Of a stretch of 64,000 nucleotides of DNA, positions 1 through 8,692 are shown in pieces. Every line of letters starts with the position of its first letter. Position 1 is the stretch's first letter. The translations under genes and the position numbers were made by a program. The stretch covers positions 1,240,001-1,304,000 of the forward strand of contig NZ_OBMI01000001.1 of NCBI RefSeq assembly GCF_900199185.1, read 5' to 3'. Under the pieces are notes generated by a model. The model did no database searches, was not told the DNA's origin, and saw nothing but the letters and a program-made list of their open reading frames with translations. This stretch comes from Sphingomonas guangdongensis (lineage in GTDB: Bacteria > Pseudomonadota > Alphaproteobacteria > Sphingomonadales > Sphingomonadaceae).

Positions 1-510
1 CGCCTTGGAGATGAAGCCGCGGTCGACCAGCTGGCGCGCGCGGTCGAGCTCCGCCTTGGCGAGCTCGGCATCGGCCTGCGCGACGCGGACCTGCGCCGCG
101 AGCGAATCGGCGGTCTGCGCCTGGACCGAGCGGTCGACGGTGGCGAGCACTTGGCCGGACTTGACCCAGCTGCCCGCCTCCACCAGCACGCGGGTGACGA
201 TCCCGCCTTCGCCGGCGATTCCGACCGGCATCTCGCGGCGCGCGGCGATCTGGCCGGTGCCGGTCACGACGCTCGCCACCGCCGAGCGGCCGGGCACGAC
301 CACGCTGACGACCGGCACCTGCTCCGCGCCGCGCGCGGCACCACCGGCCTTTGGCGCGTCGTCGCCGCCGCGCATCAGCATCATTGCAGCAGCCACCAGC
401 GCCAGCGCCGCGACCACGACGCCCGCGATCACCCACTTGCGTCGCGGGGAGGGCGTCTCTCCCTTGAGAAGGAGCGTTCCGCCGCCGGTCATCCTGCTGT
501 CAAAATTCAT
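1..510 (-). CDS. RND efflux periplasmic adaptor (HlyD/MFP family), 5' part only
   Basis: The first 170 codons of a membrane fusion protein are present; the rest lies beyond the left edge. The start ATG is at 508-510. A basic cytoplasmic stretch is followed by one membrane anchor at about residues 26-46 (VIAGVVVAALALVAAAM). A linker leads to the lipoyl/barrel-sandwich half-motif with VLVEAGSWVKSGQVLATVD, and then the start of an alpha-helical hairpin rich in Ala, Gln and Asp. This order is typical of AcrA/HlyD adaptors that bridge an inner-membrane RND pump and an outer-membrane channel. The pump gene would be expected beyond the window, downstream on the minus strand. The substrate cannot be inferred. 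Confidence 0.88.
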   Translation of the reverse strand, partial: MNFDSRMTGGGTLLLKGETPSPRRKWVIAGVVVAALALVAAAMMLMRGGDDAPKAGGAARGAEQVPVVSVVVPGRSAVASVVTGTGQIAARREMPVGIAGEGGIVTRVLVEAGSWVKSGQVLATVDRSVQAQTADSLAAQVRVAQADAELAKAELDRARQLVDRGFISKA

Positions 511-551
511 CTTGTTGCCTCAGCGGCTCGCCGCAATGGCGGAGCGTGTAT

Positions 552-590
552 CACTGTGTTATAGTAATAGTGCACTCGGCTCAACCCCGG
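552..590 (-). promoter_or_regulatory. Candidate promoter/operator of the efflux adaptor gene
   Basis: An unusually AT-rich island lies about 45-80 bases upstream of the adaptor start in otherwise very GC-rich DNA. Read on the minus strand it holds TTGAGC (584-579) and TATAAC (563-558), spaced 15 bases apart, which is short of the ideal 17. The flanking GTGCAC and GTATCAC halves form only a weak imperfect dyad. Efflux operons are commonly repressed by TetR-type proteins binding here, but no regulator gene is visible, so this is a tentative call. Confidence 0.3.
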
Positions 591-760
591 TGCGCCTCGC
601 GCGGGCACCTAGACGCTTAGACCCACCGGCGCCACCGTCACGGCGGCGCACGTCAATGTTAATGCTTGTCTGCTGCGGCGTGAACGCAACGTTGCCGCCG
701 TTCATGATCGGTTGCGCCGCGTCCCGGTAGCGCTGACGCGTCACAGGAGGAGATCGACCC

Positions 761-1477
761 ATGTTCCGCCCGCTTGCCGCCGCCCTGATGCTCGCCTCGC
801 CGGTTGTGGCCGCCGCGCAAGTGCCGCCGCCGCCCCCGCCGCCCATCGACGGAACGCTGCTGGAGGTGAGCGCGGCGGGACGGGTCGCGCGGGTGCCCGA
901 CGTCGCGACGATCCGCGCCGGTGTGGTGACCCAAGCGGCGAGCGCAAACGAGGCGCTGGCGGCGAACGCCACCCGGATGAGCGGCGTGCTCGCCGCCTTG
1001 AAGGGCGCGGGGGTTGCGCCGCGCGACCTGCAGAGCGCCGCGGTGCAGCTCCAGCCGCAGTATCGCTACGGGGAGAATGTGCCGCCGGTGATCACCGGCT
1101 ACCAGGCGACCAACAGCGTGTCGGTCCGCCTGCGCGACATCGCGCGTGGCGGGCGCGTGCTCGATGCGCTGGTCGGGGCGGGCGCGAACCAGATCGACGG
1201 GCCGACGCTGTCGATCGACCAGCCCGACGCGGCGCTCGACGAGGCGCGGACCCAGGCGATCGCCACGGCGCGCGCCCGGGCGGAGCTCTACGCCCGGGCG
1301 GCGGGGCTGCGTGTCGCGCGCATCGTGTCGATCACCGAGAGCGGCGACGGCTACGTTCCCGCCCCGCCCCCGATCGTGATGATGGCGCGGATCCAGTCGG
1401 ACCGGCCAGAGACGCAGATCGCGCCGGGGGAGCAGGACGTCAGCGTCACCGTCCAGGTCCGCTTCCTGCTCAGGTGA
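761..1477 (+). CDS. SIMPL (DUF541) domain periplasmic protein
   Basis: This 238-residue exported protein has a signal peptide ending near AAAQ at residues 16-20. A short poly-proline spacer follows, then the SIMPL domain, recognisable from the opening ISVSAAGR-like strand (here LEVSAAGRVARVPD) and the later YEATNSVSVRLRD-type segment (YQATNSVSVRLRD). Proteins of this family are periplasmic or outer-membrane associated, and their biochemical role is poorly defined. A strong ribosome site (AGGAGG at about 745-750) supports the ATG at 761. The gene stands alone, is convergent with the downstream membrane protein, and ends just before a strong hairpin. Confidence 0.85.
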   Translation: MFRPLAAALMLASPVVAAAQVPPPPPPPIDGTLLEVSAAGRVARVPDVATIRAGVVTQAASANEALAANATRMSGVLAALKGAGVAPRDLQSAAVQLQPQYRYGENVPPVITGYQATNSVSVRLRDIARGGRVLDALVGAGANQIDGPTLSIDQPDAALDEARTQAIATARARAELYARAAGLRVARIVSITESGDGYVPAPPPIVMMARIQSDRPETQIAPGEQDVSVTVQVRFLLR

Positions 1478-1486
1478 CGACGAAAA

Positions 1487-1512
1487 GGGGCCGCCGGTCG
1501 CCCGGCGGCCCC
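1487..1512. terminator. Bidirectional hairpin terminator between convergent genes
   Basis: A perfect 10-bp stem, GGGGCCGCCG (1487-1496) with CGGCGGCCCC (1503-1512), and a 6-base loop lie between the stop of the SIMPL gene and the stop of the convergent GlsB-type gene. There is an A-run on the left side (AAAAGGGG), which would give a U-tract for the minus-strand transcript. Confidence 0.7.
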
Positions 1513-1537
1513 TGTGTCGCATCAGACCCTTGTCGGC

Positions 1538-1789
1538 TTAGCGGACCGAGCCGCGGCGGACGAGGTTCACGATCGCGAGCAGGACGATCGCGCCCAGCAG
1601 CGAGTAGAGGAAGCTCATCACCGTGATGCCGTTGTTGATGTTCGCGCCGGTCACGAAGCCCGCGATCACCGCGCCGACGATGCCGACCACGATGTTCAGG
1701 ATGATGCCCTGCTGCGCGTCGGTCCGCATGATGATGCTCGCCAGCCAGCCCACCACGCCGCCAACGACCAACCAGATGATGATGCCCAT
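1538..1789 (-). CDS. GlsB/YeaQ/YmgE-family small membrane protein
   Basis: This 83-residue protein is almost entirely hydrophobic, with three predicted membrane helices at about 2-20, 29-50 and 56-78. Glycine-rich motifs such as VVGGVVGWLAS and NIVVGIVGAVIAGF are characteristic of the transglycosylase-associated (GlsB/YeaQ/YmgE) family. Family members are often induced by general stress, and their function is unknown. I chose the ATG at 1787-1789 because GGAGGGA lies a suitable distance upstream; an upstream in-frame start would place that ribosome site inside the coding region. The gene is separated from sciP by a terminator and is probably transcribed on its own. Confidence 0.85.
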   Translation of the reverse strand: MGIIIWLVVGGVVGWLASIIMRTDAQQGIILNIVVGIVGAVIAGFVTGANINNGITVMSFLYSLLGAIVLLAIVNLVRRGSVR

Positions 1790-1899
1790 GGTCCGTCCCT
1801 CCGTTGTCAAGACGCCCGGCGTACATGCCGGACCCGTCGGAATGCATGACTCGCAGACCGGCCGCTTTGTTCCGGGCGCGTTTCGGTAGCCGATTGCGA

Positions 1900-1933
1900 A
1901 ACGGCCCGCCGTCCGGGTGGACGACGGGCCGTT
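1900..1933 (-). terminator. Hairpin terminator downstream of sciP
   Basis: A 15-bp stem with one mismatch is formed by AACGGCCCGCCGTCC and GGACGACGGGCCGTT around a GGGT loop. On the minus strand it follows the sciP stop by about 36 bases and ends in GTTTCG, a short U-tract. Confidence 0.65.
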
Positions 1934-1969
1934 CCTGCGGTCAGAGGCCAGGGGAGCTGGCGTCCGATC

Positions 1970-2269
1970 TCAGTATTTCTGCTGCCGCTCGTAGAGCGAA
2001 CGATAGTGCTGGATGCGGGTGACGCGCAGCCCCGGCATCCCCGAACGATCGATCGCGCGCTGCCAGCCGGCGAACTCCTCGGCGGTGAGGCCGTAACGAC
2101 TGCACACCTCGTCCACGCTCAGCAGGCCCCCGTTGACCGCCGCCACGACTTCCGCCTTGCGCCGCACGACCCAGCGGGTCGTCGACGGCGGCGGAAGCGA
2201 GTCCAGGGTCAGCGGCTCGCCGAGCGGACCGATCACCTTGGCTGGACGGATTTTCTGGTTTTCGATCAT
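1970..2269 (-). CDS. sciP: CtrA inhibitor SciP (DUF1153)
   Basis: The product is 99 residues. It carries the near-invariant alphaproteobacterial N-terminus MIENQKIRPAKVIGPLGEPL, followed by a helix-turn-helix region (about 34-72, RRKAEVVAAVNGGLLSVDEV and CSRYGLTAEEF). In Caulobacter, SciP is a small DNA-binding protein that blocks activation by the cell-cycle regulator CtrA in swarmer cells. An upstream in-frame start exists, but conservation begins at this methionine. The upstream region has no clear TTAA-N7-TTAA CtrA box that I can see, so regulation is not evident. A terminator follows the gene. Confidence 0.92.
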   Translation of the reverse strand: MIENQKIRPAKVIGPLGEPLTLDSLPPPSTTRWVVRRKAEVVAAVNGGLLSVDEVCSRYGLTAEEFAGWQRAIDRSGMPGLRVTRIQHYRSLYERQQKY

Positions 2270-2720
2270 TCCAAACCCTTCATCCGGAGCGGGGCAACTC
2301 CGACACACAACCCTGTGTAACGACCGTTAGAGCGGGAGCTTGAACCTTACCTCAATCGGTGCGGTAAACGCCGCCTTCACGAGTGTTTCCATCGTCTTAG
2401 CGCCGCCGCCGTCGCGCCGCAGAACGCCCCGTCGGCGGGTGCCAGCGGGTCGGCTCCGGCGCCTGCACGCCCGATCGACGCTTGCGCGCGCGCAGTGCTG
2501 CTTCCCGCCTGGCGCGCGGCGACGCCGACCAGCAGCACCGCGAGCCGGACCGGCAGCGCGGTGACCGGGTGCGCGTCGGCACGGGCGAAGCTGAGATCCA
2601 GGAGAAAAGCCTTTCAACGCGGGAACGGTGAGGCGTCGCTGTGGCGCAGCACGTCTGAAAGCGGGGTAAAGGGGCGAGCACTTTGCGTGCGCGCGCCTGT
2701 CCCGCTAAGGGACGCGGCGC
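2270..2720. other. Gene-poor stretch between sciP and mnmA
   Basis: This stretch of about 450 bases separates two divergently transcribed genes and should hold both promoters. Close to sciP is a small dyad, ACACA-ACCC-TGTGT (2305-2318). A 78-codon open stretch on the minus strand (2377-2613) reads as Ala/Arg-rich sequence, has no ATG, and shows no family resemblance. I see no convincing gene here. Short open frames in all directions are expected at this GC content. Confidence 0.5.
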
Positions 2721-3833
2721 ATGGAGATCAGTGGCTTTCAGCTATCCGGCCCGGCCAGGGCGCGGCGGATCGTCGTGGCGATGTCGGGCGGCGTCGACTC
2801 GTCGGTCGTCGCCGCGCTCGCCGCGCGGACAGGGGCAGAGACGATCGGCGTCACCCTCCAGCTCTACGACCACGGCGAGGCGGTGGGGCGTGCGGGCGCG
2901 TGCTGCGCGGGGCGCGACATCCGCGACGCGCGCGCCGTCTGCGACGCACTCGGGATCGCCCACTACGTCTTCGATCACGCCTCGTCGTTCCGGGCCCAGG
3001 TGATCGACGACTTCGCCGACGAGTACCTCGCGGGGCGTACCCCCATCCCGTGCGTCAAGTGCAACATGGGCCCAAAGTTCACCGACCTGTTCGCGCTCGC
3101 CCGTGATCTCGGCGCGGATTGCCTCGCCACCGGTCATTATGTCCGCCGGGTGGAGGGTGCGGACGGTGCGGAGCTGCACCGCGCGATCGATCCGGCGCGC
3201 GACCAGAGCTATTTCCTTTTCGCGACCACCGCCGCGCAGCTCGACTATCTCCGCTTTCCGCTCGGCGGCATGGAAAAGGCGCAGGTGCGCGCGCTCGCCG
3301 CTGAGCTCGGCCTCGGCGTCGCGGCCAAGCCGGACAGCCAGGACATCTGCTTCGTGCCGGAGGGCAACTACGCCGACGTCGTGCGAAAGGTCCGCCCGGA
3401 CGCCGACACCGCGGGCGACATCGTTGACGAGGGCGGGCGCGTGCTCGGGCGTCACCGCGGGCTGATCCACTACACCGTCGGGCAGCGCCGCGGCCTGGAG
3501 ATCGGCGGGGGGCACGATCCGCTCTACGTCGTGCGCATCGACGCGGCCGCGCGGCAGGTGGTGGTGGGACCCAAGGCTGCGCTCGCGGTGGAGGCGGCGC
3601 GGCTCTCGGACATCAACTGGGTGGGTGGCGATCACCGCGGACCGCTCACCGCCAAGGTCCGCAGCCTGGCGAAGCCGGTTGCGGCGCGGCTCGCCGGCGA
3701 CCGGCTGGTGTTCGAAGCGCCCGAATATGGCGTCGCTCCGGGCCAGGCGGCGGTACTCTACGCCGGGGAGCGCGTGCTCGGCGGCGGCTGGATCGCGGCG
3801 ACTGAGCGGGCGCGGGTGCCGCTCGCGGCCTGA
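2721..3833 (+). CDS. mnmA: tRNA-specific 2-thiouridylase MnmA
   Basis: This 370-residue enzyme activates U34 of Lys, Glu and Gln tRNAs with ATP and inserts sulfur to make the 2-thiouridine base. The PP-loop SGGVDSS is at residues 22-28. The substrate-side motif [10 protein letters not shown] (111-120) contains the catalytic cysteine, probably Cys114. DSQDICF (205-211) supplies the second, persulfide-carrying cysteine, Cys210. Length and domain order match bacterial MnmA, with a C-terminal beta-barrel around residues 270-365. Start choice rests on ATG 2721 preceded by AAGGGA. The gene is monocistronic and meets the next gene tail to tail with one base between. Confidence 0.96.
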   Translation: MEISGFQLSGPARARRIVVAMSGGVDSSVVAALAARTGAETIGVTLQLYDHGEAVGRAGACCAGRDIRDARAVCDALGIAHYVFDHASSFRAQVIDDFADEYLAGRTPIPCVKCNMGPKFTDLFALARDLGADCLATGHYVRRVEGADGAELHRAIDPARDQSYFLFATTAAQLDYLRFPLGGMEKAQVRALAAELGLGVAAKPDSQDICFVPEGNYADVVRKVRPDADTAGDIVDEGGRVLGRHRGLIHYTVGQRRGLEIGGGHDPLYVVRIDAAARQVVVGPKAALAVEAARLSDINWVGGDHRGPLTAKVRSLAKPVAARLAGDRLVFEAPEYGVAPGQAAVLYAGERVLGGGWIAATERARVPLAA

Positions 3834-3834
3834 C

Positions 3835-4305
3835 CTACCTGGAGGGCAGGGGGAAGCGGTCTACCTCTCGCCAGTTGATCAGGCGACGCGACCCATCAGC
3901 GCCAGGGCCGCCGGCGACCGTCGCCAGTGTGCCGACGTAGTTACGCCAGCTGGCGGCGTCGGCGTGGTAGACGGAGACGAATACTCGGCCGGTGAACCGA
4001 TACTGGCCATAGGCGCCGCGCATGCTGACGATCGTTGCCGGCGCCTGATCGCCCACCCGGCTGGACGCGATCAGCGCGCGCGGATCGGTAGTTGCGGCGC
4101 CGCGCGCGACGCTCTCGGCAACCGTCTCGCACACGCTCAGTGCGGCGCAATCGCCCTTGGCGTTCGCGAGATTGTGGATGAGGTAGCGCGAACCCAGCTC
4201 CCGGTGCAGGCCGCGCAGCAGTGCCCAGCGGTCCTGCGAGTTCAACGTGACCTGGACCGGCTCGGCCGCAGCCGCCAGCATCGGCATCAGCAACAAGGAC
4301 AGCAT
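3835..4305 (-). CDS. Hypothetical exported protein
   Basis: The product has 156 residues and begins with a hydrophobic signal sequence ending around AAAAEP (residues 10-16). The mature part is a small globular domain with two cysteines close together (DCAALSVCETV, about 52-62) that could form a disulfide, and a conserved-looking segment YGQYRFTGRVFVSVY. I do not recognise the family. The start is well supported by GGAGG seven bases upstream of the ATG. It follows the phzF-like gene on the same strand after a gap of about 54 bases and could be cotranscribed with it. Confidence 0.7.
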   Translation of the reverse strand: MLSLLLMPMLAAAAEPVQVTLNSQDRWALLRGLHRELGSRYLIHNLANAKGDCAALSVCETVAESVARGAATTDPRALIASSRVGDQAPATIVSMRGAYGQYRFTGRVFVSVYHADAASWRNYVGTLATVAGGPGADGSRRLINWREVDRFPLPSR

Positions 4306-4359
4306 GTACGCCTCCTGATCACCGGATCGTAAACGCAGGTTACGCTACGTTGATCCCGG

Positions 4360-5169
4360 CTACAATCGGAAGCTGCCCTCGATCACCGTGACGCAATCGC
4401 CGCGCAGAATCACCCGCTCGCCGGCGAGCTCGCACCCGACGTGCCCGCCGCGCGCGCTCGCCTGATAGGCGGTGAAGCGGGTGCGACCGAGCTTCTCGGC
4501 GAAATAGGGCACCATGACCGCGTGGGCGGAGCCGGTGACCGGGTCCTCGGGAATGTCGAAGGCGTGGGTGAAGACGCGGCTCACGACGTCGGCGGTCTCG
4601 CCCTGCGCCGCGACGATCAGGACGTAAGGGCCGAGTGCCGCGACCGCGCGCCCGTCCGGCGCGGCGGCGCGCACCGCGGCCTCGCCGACGACCACCACCA
4701 GTGCATAACCGGTGTCGTACCACAGCGTCTCGACCGGCGTGACGCCCAGCGCGGCGACGATCTCCGGCAGGTCGGCAGGCTGCGGCCGCCACGCCGGGAG
4801 CGCCATCGCATACCCGCTTCCTTCCCGCGCGACCTCCAGCACGCCCGCCCGTCGCGTGCGGAACTGGACCCGATCGCGCGGGGGATCGGCTGAGAGCACG
4901 TAGTGCCCGCTCGCGAGCGTAGCATGACCGCACAGCGCAACCTCCGCCGCGGGCGTGAACCAGCGCAGCTCGAAGTCCGCGCCGTCGCCGCCGTCGTCCT
5001 CGCTGCCGGCGATCGGCACCAGGAAGGCGGTTTCGCTCAGGTTGTTCTCCTGCGCGATCCGCTGGAGCACGTCGTCGTCCAGCCAGGCGGTGAGCGGCAT
5101 CACCGCCGCCGGATTGCCGGTGAACGGCCGGTCGGCGAAGGCGTCGATCTGGACAAAGGGGATGGTCAC
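4360..5169 (-). CDS. PhzF-family isomerase/epimerase
   Basis: This 269-residue protein has the diaminopimelate-epimerase-like two-lobe fold of the PhzF family. The family start (PFVQIDAFADRPFTGNPAAV) is present, and the catalytic glutamate sits in NNLSETAFL (Glu46). FDIPEDPVTGSAHA near residue 215 matches the conserved DPVTGSAH turn. Apart from phenazine producers, the substrate of such proteins is unknown, and no phenazine genes are nearby. It starts at GTG 5169 and overlaps the stop of the CDF gene by 4 bases, so it is the last or next-to-last gene of the pdxH-CDF-phzF run. Confidence 0.9.
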   Translation of the reverse strand: MTIPFVQIDAFADRPFTGNPAAVMPLTAWLDDDVLQRIAQENNLSETAFLVPIAGSEDDGGDGADFELRWFTPAAEVALCGHATLASGHYVLSADPPRDRVQFRTRRAGVLEVAREGSGYAMALPAWRPQPADLPEIVAALGVTPVETLWYDTGYALVVVVGEAAVRAAAPDGRAVAALGPYVLIVAAQGETADVVSRVFTHAFDIPEDPVTGSAHAVMVPYFAEKLGRTRFTAYQASARGGHVGCELAGERVILRGDCVTVIEGSFRL

Positions 5170-6113
5170 ATGCGTTTCCCGAACCAGTGTGGCGTCACGT
5201 CGGCCTCGACCAGTTCGTTGTCGGTGTCGACGTGCCCTTCCGGGTCGAGATGGATCAGCACCTCGACCTTCGGATAGGCGCGCTTCAGCGCGTCCTCCAC
5301 CCGCTCGACGATCTCATGCGCGGCGAAGACGGAAAGGCGGGGGTCGACCTCCATGTGGAACTGCGCGAAGTCGTGCGCGCCCGAGCGGCGGGTGCGGAAG
5401 TCGTGAATGCCCCGCAGGCCGGGCTGCTGCGCCGCGACGTCGATGAACGCCCGGCGCTGCGCTTCCGGCCACTCCTTGTCCATCAGCTGGTCGATGGCGT
5501 TGGACGACGCCTTGAACGCGCCCCACAGCAGCCACAGCGCGATCGCGACTCCGAACAGCGGGTCGGCACCGCGCCAGCCGAGCACCTGGTCGAGCACCAG
5601 CGCGACGATGACGGCGGCGTTGAGCAGCACGTCCGACTGGTAGTGGATGTTGTCGGCGACAATCGCGACCGATCCGGTGTGGCGGATCACGCGACGCTGG
5701 TAGATCAGCAGCAGCGCGGTGCAGGCGATGGCGATGACGGAGACGCCGATGCCGAGATCGGCGTCCTGCGTGCGGGCCGGATCGCCGAACGCGACCACCG
5801 CCCGCCAGCCGATCCCGAGCGCGGAGGCGGTGATCAGCGCGACCTGGAACAGCGCGGCCAGCGCCTCCGCCTTGCCGTGGCCGAAGCGGTGGTCATGGTC
5901 GGCGGGTTCGGCCGCGACCTTGACGCCGTAGAGCGTGACGAGGCTCGCCAGCAGGTCGAGCCCGGTGTCGGCGAGGCTGCCGAGCATCGCGACCGAGCCG
6001 GTGTGCCAGGCCGCGAACCCCTTCAGCGCGAGCAGGAAGCAGGCGGTCGCGACGCTGAGCAGCGCCGCGCGGATCGCGAGCGGAATGGCGCGGCGGCGCT
6101 CGTTCTCCGTCAC
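5166..6113 (-). CDS. Cation diffusion facilitator (FieF-like metal exporter)
   Basis: The 315-residue protein is a proton-coupled exporter of divalent metals such as Zn, Fe, Cd or Mn from the cytoplasm. Six membrane helices can be traced. The metal-site aspartates lie in SLADTGLD (about 46-53), and the partner pair is in DNIHYQSD (about 152-159). [15 protein letters not shown] (73-87) is the family signature. The C-terminal cytoplasmic dimerisation domain contains [18 protein letters not shown]. The start is a GTG overlapping the pdxH stop by 4 bases. An Nramp importer just upstream means metal uptake and efflux genes flank the pyridoxal enzyme. Confidence 0.93.
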   Translation of the reverse strand: MTENERRRAIPLAIRAALLSVATACFLLALKGFAAWHTGSVAMLGSLADTGLDLLASLVTLYGVKVAAEPADHDHRFGHGKAEALAALFQVALITASALGIGWRAVVAFGDPARTQDADLGIGVSVIAIACTALLLIYQRRVIRHTGSVAIVADNIHYQSDVLLNAAVIVALVLDQVLGWRGADPLFGVAIALWLLWGAFKASSNAIDQLMDKEWPEAQRRAFIDVAAQQPGLRGIHDFRTRRSGAHDFAQFHMEVDPRLSVFAAHEIVERVEDALKRAYPKVEVLIHLDPEGHVDTDNELVEADVTPHWFGKRM

Positions 6114-6685
6114 GGGTAGAGCATCCCTTCGCGCCAGCCGTCGCCTTCCGCCACGAACAGGCGGCGGTGATGGAGCCGGCCGGGTCGATCCTCCCAGAAC
6201 TCGATCCGCTCAGGGCTGACGCGGTAGCCGCCCCAGTGCGCCGGGCGCGGCACGACGTCCGGGAAGCGCGCGTCGGCGGCGGCGTAGCGCTCCTCGAAGG
6301 TCTCACGGCTATCGAGCGGGCGCGACTGGTCGGAGGCGACGGCGCCCAGCTGCGACGCCCGGCTGCGCGAGGCGAAATAGGCGTCCGACTCGGCGTCGCT
6401 GACCGGGCTCACCGGTCCCTCGATCCGGACCTGCCGGCGTAGCGACTTCCAGTGGAAGAGCAGCGACGCGTGCCGGTTGGCGGCGAGTTCCTCGCCCTTG
6501 CGGCTCTCGCGATTGGTGTAGAAGACGAAGCCGCGCTCGTCGTGCCCCTTCAGCAGCACCATCCGCACCGATGGGCGGCCGGCCGCGTCGGCGGTCGCGA
6601 GCGCGACGGCGTTGGGGTCGTTCGGTTCGCCGGCTTCCGCTTCGTGGAGCCAGGCGTCGAACAGCGCGTGGGGGTCCTCGACCAT
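6110..6685 (-). CDS. pdxH: Pyridoxamine 5'-phosphate oxidase PdxH
   Basis: This 191-residue FMN enzyme oxidises pyridoxine or pyridoxamine phosphate to pyridoxal phosphate. Recognisable segments are [21 protein letters not shown] (about 38-57, FMN binding), [18 protein letters not shown] (about 76-93) and the C-terminal [14 protein letters not shown] with RLHHR (about 150-180). The N-terminus is short for the family, beginning [13 protein letters not shown]. The open frame extends upstream into the Nramp gene region, but without homology. It overlaps the CDF gene by 4 bases and begins 35 bases after the Nramp stop. Confidence 0.95.
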   Translation of the reverse strand: MVEDPHALFDAWLHEAEAGEPNDPNAVALATADAAGRPSVRMVLLKGHDERGFVFYTNRESRKGEELAANRHASLLFHWKSLRRQVRIEGPVSPVSDAESDAYFASRSRASQLGAVASDQSRPLDSRETFEERYAAADARFPDVVPRPAHWGGYRVSPERIEFWEDRPGRLHHRRLFVAEGDGWREGMLYP

Positions 6686-6720
6686 GCGCGCCCCATAAGC
6701 CTGCGGCCGATTCGACGCAA

Positions 6721-8019
6721 TCAGCGCAGCCAGCTGACCACCAGCGCGACCGCGCAGGCGGCGGTCACCGCGACGGTGATCCAGCCGAGCGTGTTGGTCC
6801 GCCACCCGTTGGTGCGCGCGCCGACCACCCGGCGGCTGTTGGTGAGCAGCATCATCATGAGGAGGAGCGGCGGCACCAGCAGGCCCTGCACCACGCCCGC
6901 CCACACCAGCATGCGCATCGGATTGAAGCCGAGGAAGTTGGCCCCCGCCGCCAACGCCGTCGTCGCGGCGATGACGGCGTAGAACAGCCGGTTCTCGTTC
7001 GGCGCCTGGTGCAGGCTGCCGTCGCGGCCGAGCGCCTGGGTGATGTTGTAGGCCGCCCCCGTCGTCATGATCGGCACCGCCAGGAAGCCGACGCCGACCA
7101 CGCCGGCCGCGAACAGATATTTGGCGGCGGCCCCGGCGAGCGGCTCCAGCGCCGATGCGGCGTCGGCGGCCGATGCGATCTCCCGCTGCCCGGCCGGATG
7201 CAGCGTCAGCGCGGTCGACAGGATGATGAAGTAGAGGATGACGTTGGAGAACAGCATCCCGATCAGCACGTCGCGGCTGGTCCGCTTCATCTCGCGCGCG
7301 GTCGCCCCGCGGCGCTGGCGCGGGTGGCGGCGCCCGGCGGCGATCTGTTCCTCCACCTCCTGGTTCGACTGCCAGGTGTAGACATAGGCCGACAGCGACG
7401 TGCCGATGCACGCGACGACCAGCGCCAGGAACTCGGGGCTCCAGCTGACGTCCGGGATGACGGTCGCACGGAGCACCGCCAGCGGATCGGGTCGGGCCAG
7501 CACCGCCGCGACCACATAGGCGAACAGGAACAGCGCCAGCCACCGGAACAGCCGGTGGATTGCCGCGTAGGACCCCCAGTACTGGACCGCGAAGACGATG
7601 GCGGCGCTCGCCACCACGATCGCGGGCACCGGCAGCGGCACCAGCAGGTTGAGCGCGGCACCCATGCCGCCCAGGTCGGCCGCCGCCTCGATCAGGTTGC
7701 CCACGGTTGCGAACACCACCGTTGGCACCAGCACCCAGCGCGGGAACTGCTCGCGGATGCAGGCGAACAGCCCCTTGCCGTAGACCTGCCCGATCTTCGC
7801 CGAGAGGTAGGTCACGACATACATCATCGGCAGCAGGACGGGCGCGATCGGGAGGAACGACAGCCCGTAGGCGGCCCCGGCGCTGGCGTAGGTGCCGATC
7901 GCGGAAGGATCGTCGTCCGCGGCGCCGGTCACCACGCCGTTGCCGATCCGCTTGACGACGCCGACGTCGCGGGGCGCCAGGGCTGGCGGCGGCTGGTCGG
8001 CGGGGGTGCGGGCGGTCAT
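6721..8019 (-). CDS. Nramp-family divalent metal transporter
   Basis: A polytopic protein of about 432 residues resembles Mn/Fe Nramp transporters. The first helix contains [19 protein letters not shown] (near residue 35-53), which matches the DPGN-type metal site in the variant DDPS/A form seen in Nramp-related proteins. About eleven hydrophobic helices follow, with a cytoplasmic Arg-rich loop ([13 protein letters not shown]) in the middle. I prefer ATG 8019; an in-frame GTG at 8049 adds ten unsupported residues. Because the helix 1 and helix 6 motifs depart from canonical Nramp (no MPH motif seen), metal specificity should not be assumed. Confidence 0.85.
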   Translation of the reverse strand: MTARTPADQPPPALAPRDVGVVKRIGNGVVTGAADDDPSAIGTYASAGAAYGLSFLPIAPVLLPMMYVVTYLSAKIGQVYGKGLFACIREQFPRWVLVPTVVFATVGNLIEAAADLGGMGAALNLLVPLPVPAIVVASAAIVFAVQYWGSYAAIHRLFRWLALFLFAYVVAAVLARPDPLAVLRATVIPDVSWSPEFLALVVACIGTSLSAYVYTWQSNQEVEEQIAAGRRHPRQRRGATAREMKRTSRDVLIGMLFSNVILYFIILSTALTLHPAGQREIASAADAASALEPLAGAAAKYLFAAGVVGVGFLAVPIMTTGAAYNITQALGRDGSLHQAPNENRLFYAVIAATTALAAGANFLGFNPMRMLVWAGVVQGLLVPPLLLMMMLLTNSRRVVGARTNGWRTNTLGWITVAVTAACAVALVVSWLR

Positions 8020-8097
8020 GGCAGCGGCATGGCTTGGCGGACGCACCACGTCTACCGCTCAAGTCATACGATTCACGGCGTTACTGATCCGGGTGGC

Positions 8098-8652
8098 TCA
8101 GCGCCGCTCGTACTTCCAGTTGCGGCGCTTGCCCTCGCGCAGCCACGCGATCGCCTCGACCACCCGCTTGTCGCGCGTTTCCGGCCGCTTCGCCTCGCCG
8201 ATCCACTCGCAGTACTCGCGCCGCTGGCCGGGCGGGAAGGCGTCAAAGGTCGCGCGGGCGACGGCATCGTCGGCGAGCGCTGCGGCGAGGGCGGGCGGAA
8301 CCGCCGCGTCCGCCGCGGCGCCGTCGGCGACTCGGTTCACACGAGGCCTGGGCGCCGCAGCGGCCGCCGCCGCGATCATGGCCTCCATCGTCGCCGCGTC
8401 CGGCAGGTCGCCCAGAGTGATCAGCCGGCCGAACTGGCCGTCACCGTTCCAGAGGCGGAAACTCGCGTGCGCGCTGAACGCGGCCATGCCGGCGAGCGGA
8501 CGGCCGGCCACCGAGAAGAAGGGGCGTCCCCACTTGATCGACTCGGTGACGTCGAAACAGGCGGCGTGAACGCGTGCCCGGAGCCAGCCGAGGATCGGCC
8601 GCGCGAACGGTGCTGCCGCGGCGATATAGGCATCGACGAGCGGGTCGGTCAC
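8098..8652 (-). CDS. YdeI/OmpD-associated family protein with DUF1801 domain
   Basis: The protein is 184 residues. The first half has a DUF1801-like region (VHAACFDVTESIKWGRPFFS, about 28-47), a fold related to phosphoribosyl or small-ligand binding proteins. The last third carries the YdeI signature PPGQRREYCEWIGEAKRPET (about 141-160) followed by a basic tail. Family members are linked by genetics to resistance to some antimicrobial peptides, but the mechanism is unknown. The start is a GTG (8650-8652). It lies downstream of the acidic-protein gene on the same strand, after a gap of about 40 bases. Confidence 0.85.
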   Translation of the reverse strand: MTDPLVDAYIAAAAPFARPILGWLRARVHAACFDVTESIKWGRPFFSVAGRPLAGMAAFSAHASFRLWNGDGQFGRLITLGDLPDAATMEAMIAAAAAAAPRPRVNRVADGAAADAAVPPALAAALADDAVARATFDAFPPGQRREYCEWIGEAKRPETRDKRVVEAIAWLREGKRRNWKYERR

Positions 8653-8692
8653 GTGGGCAAGGCTGCCCGCGGCGACCGACCCGCGTCAAGCA

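Noticed and set aside
1790..1880. GGAAC sequence upstream of the GlsB-type gene, like an EcfG general-stress promoter
   Set aside because: No matching CGTT-type -10 element lies at the expected 16-17 base spacing, so I do not call it.
2305..2318. ACACA/TGTGT dyad upstream of sciP
   Set aside because: Arms of five bases are too short to separate from chance, and it does not match the CtrA or GcrA motifs.
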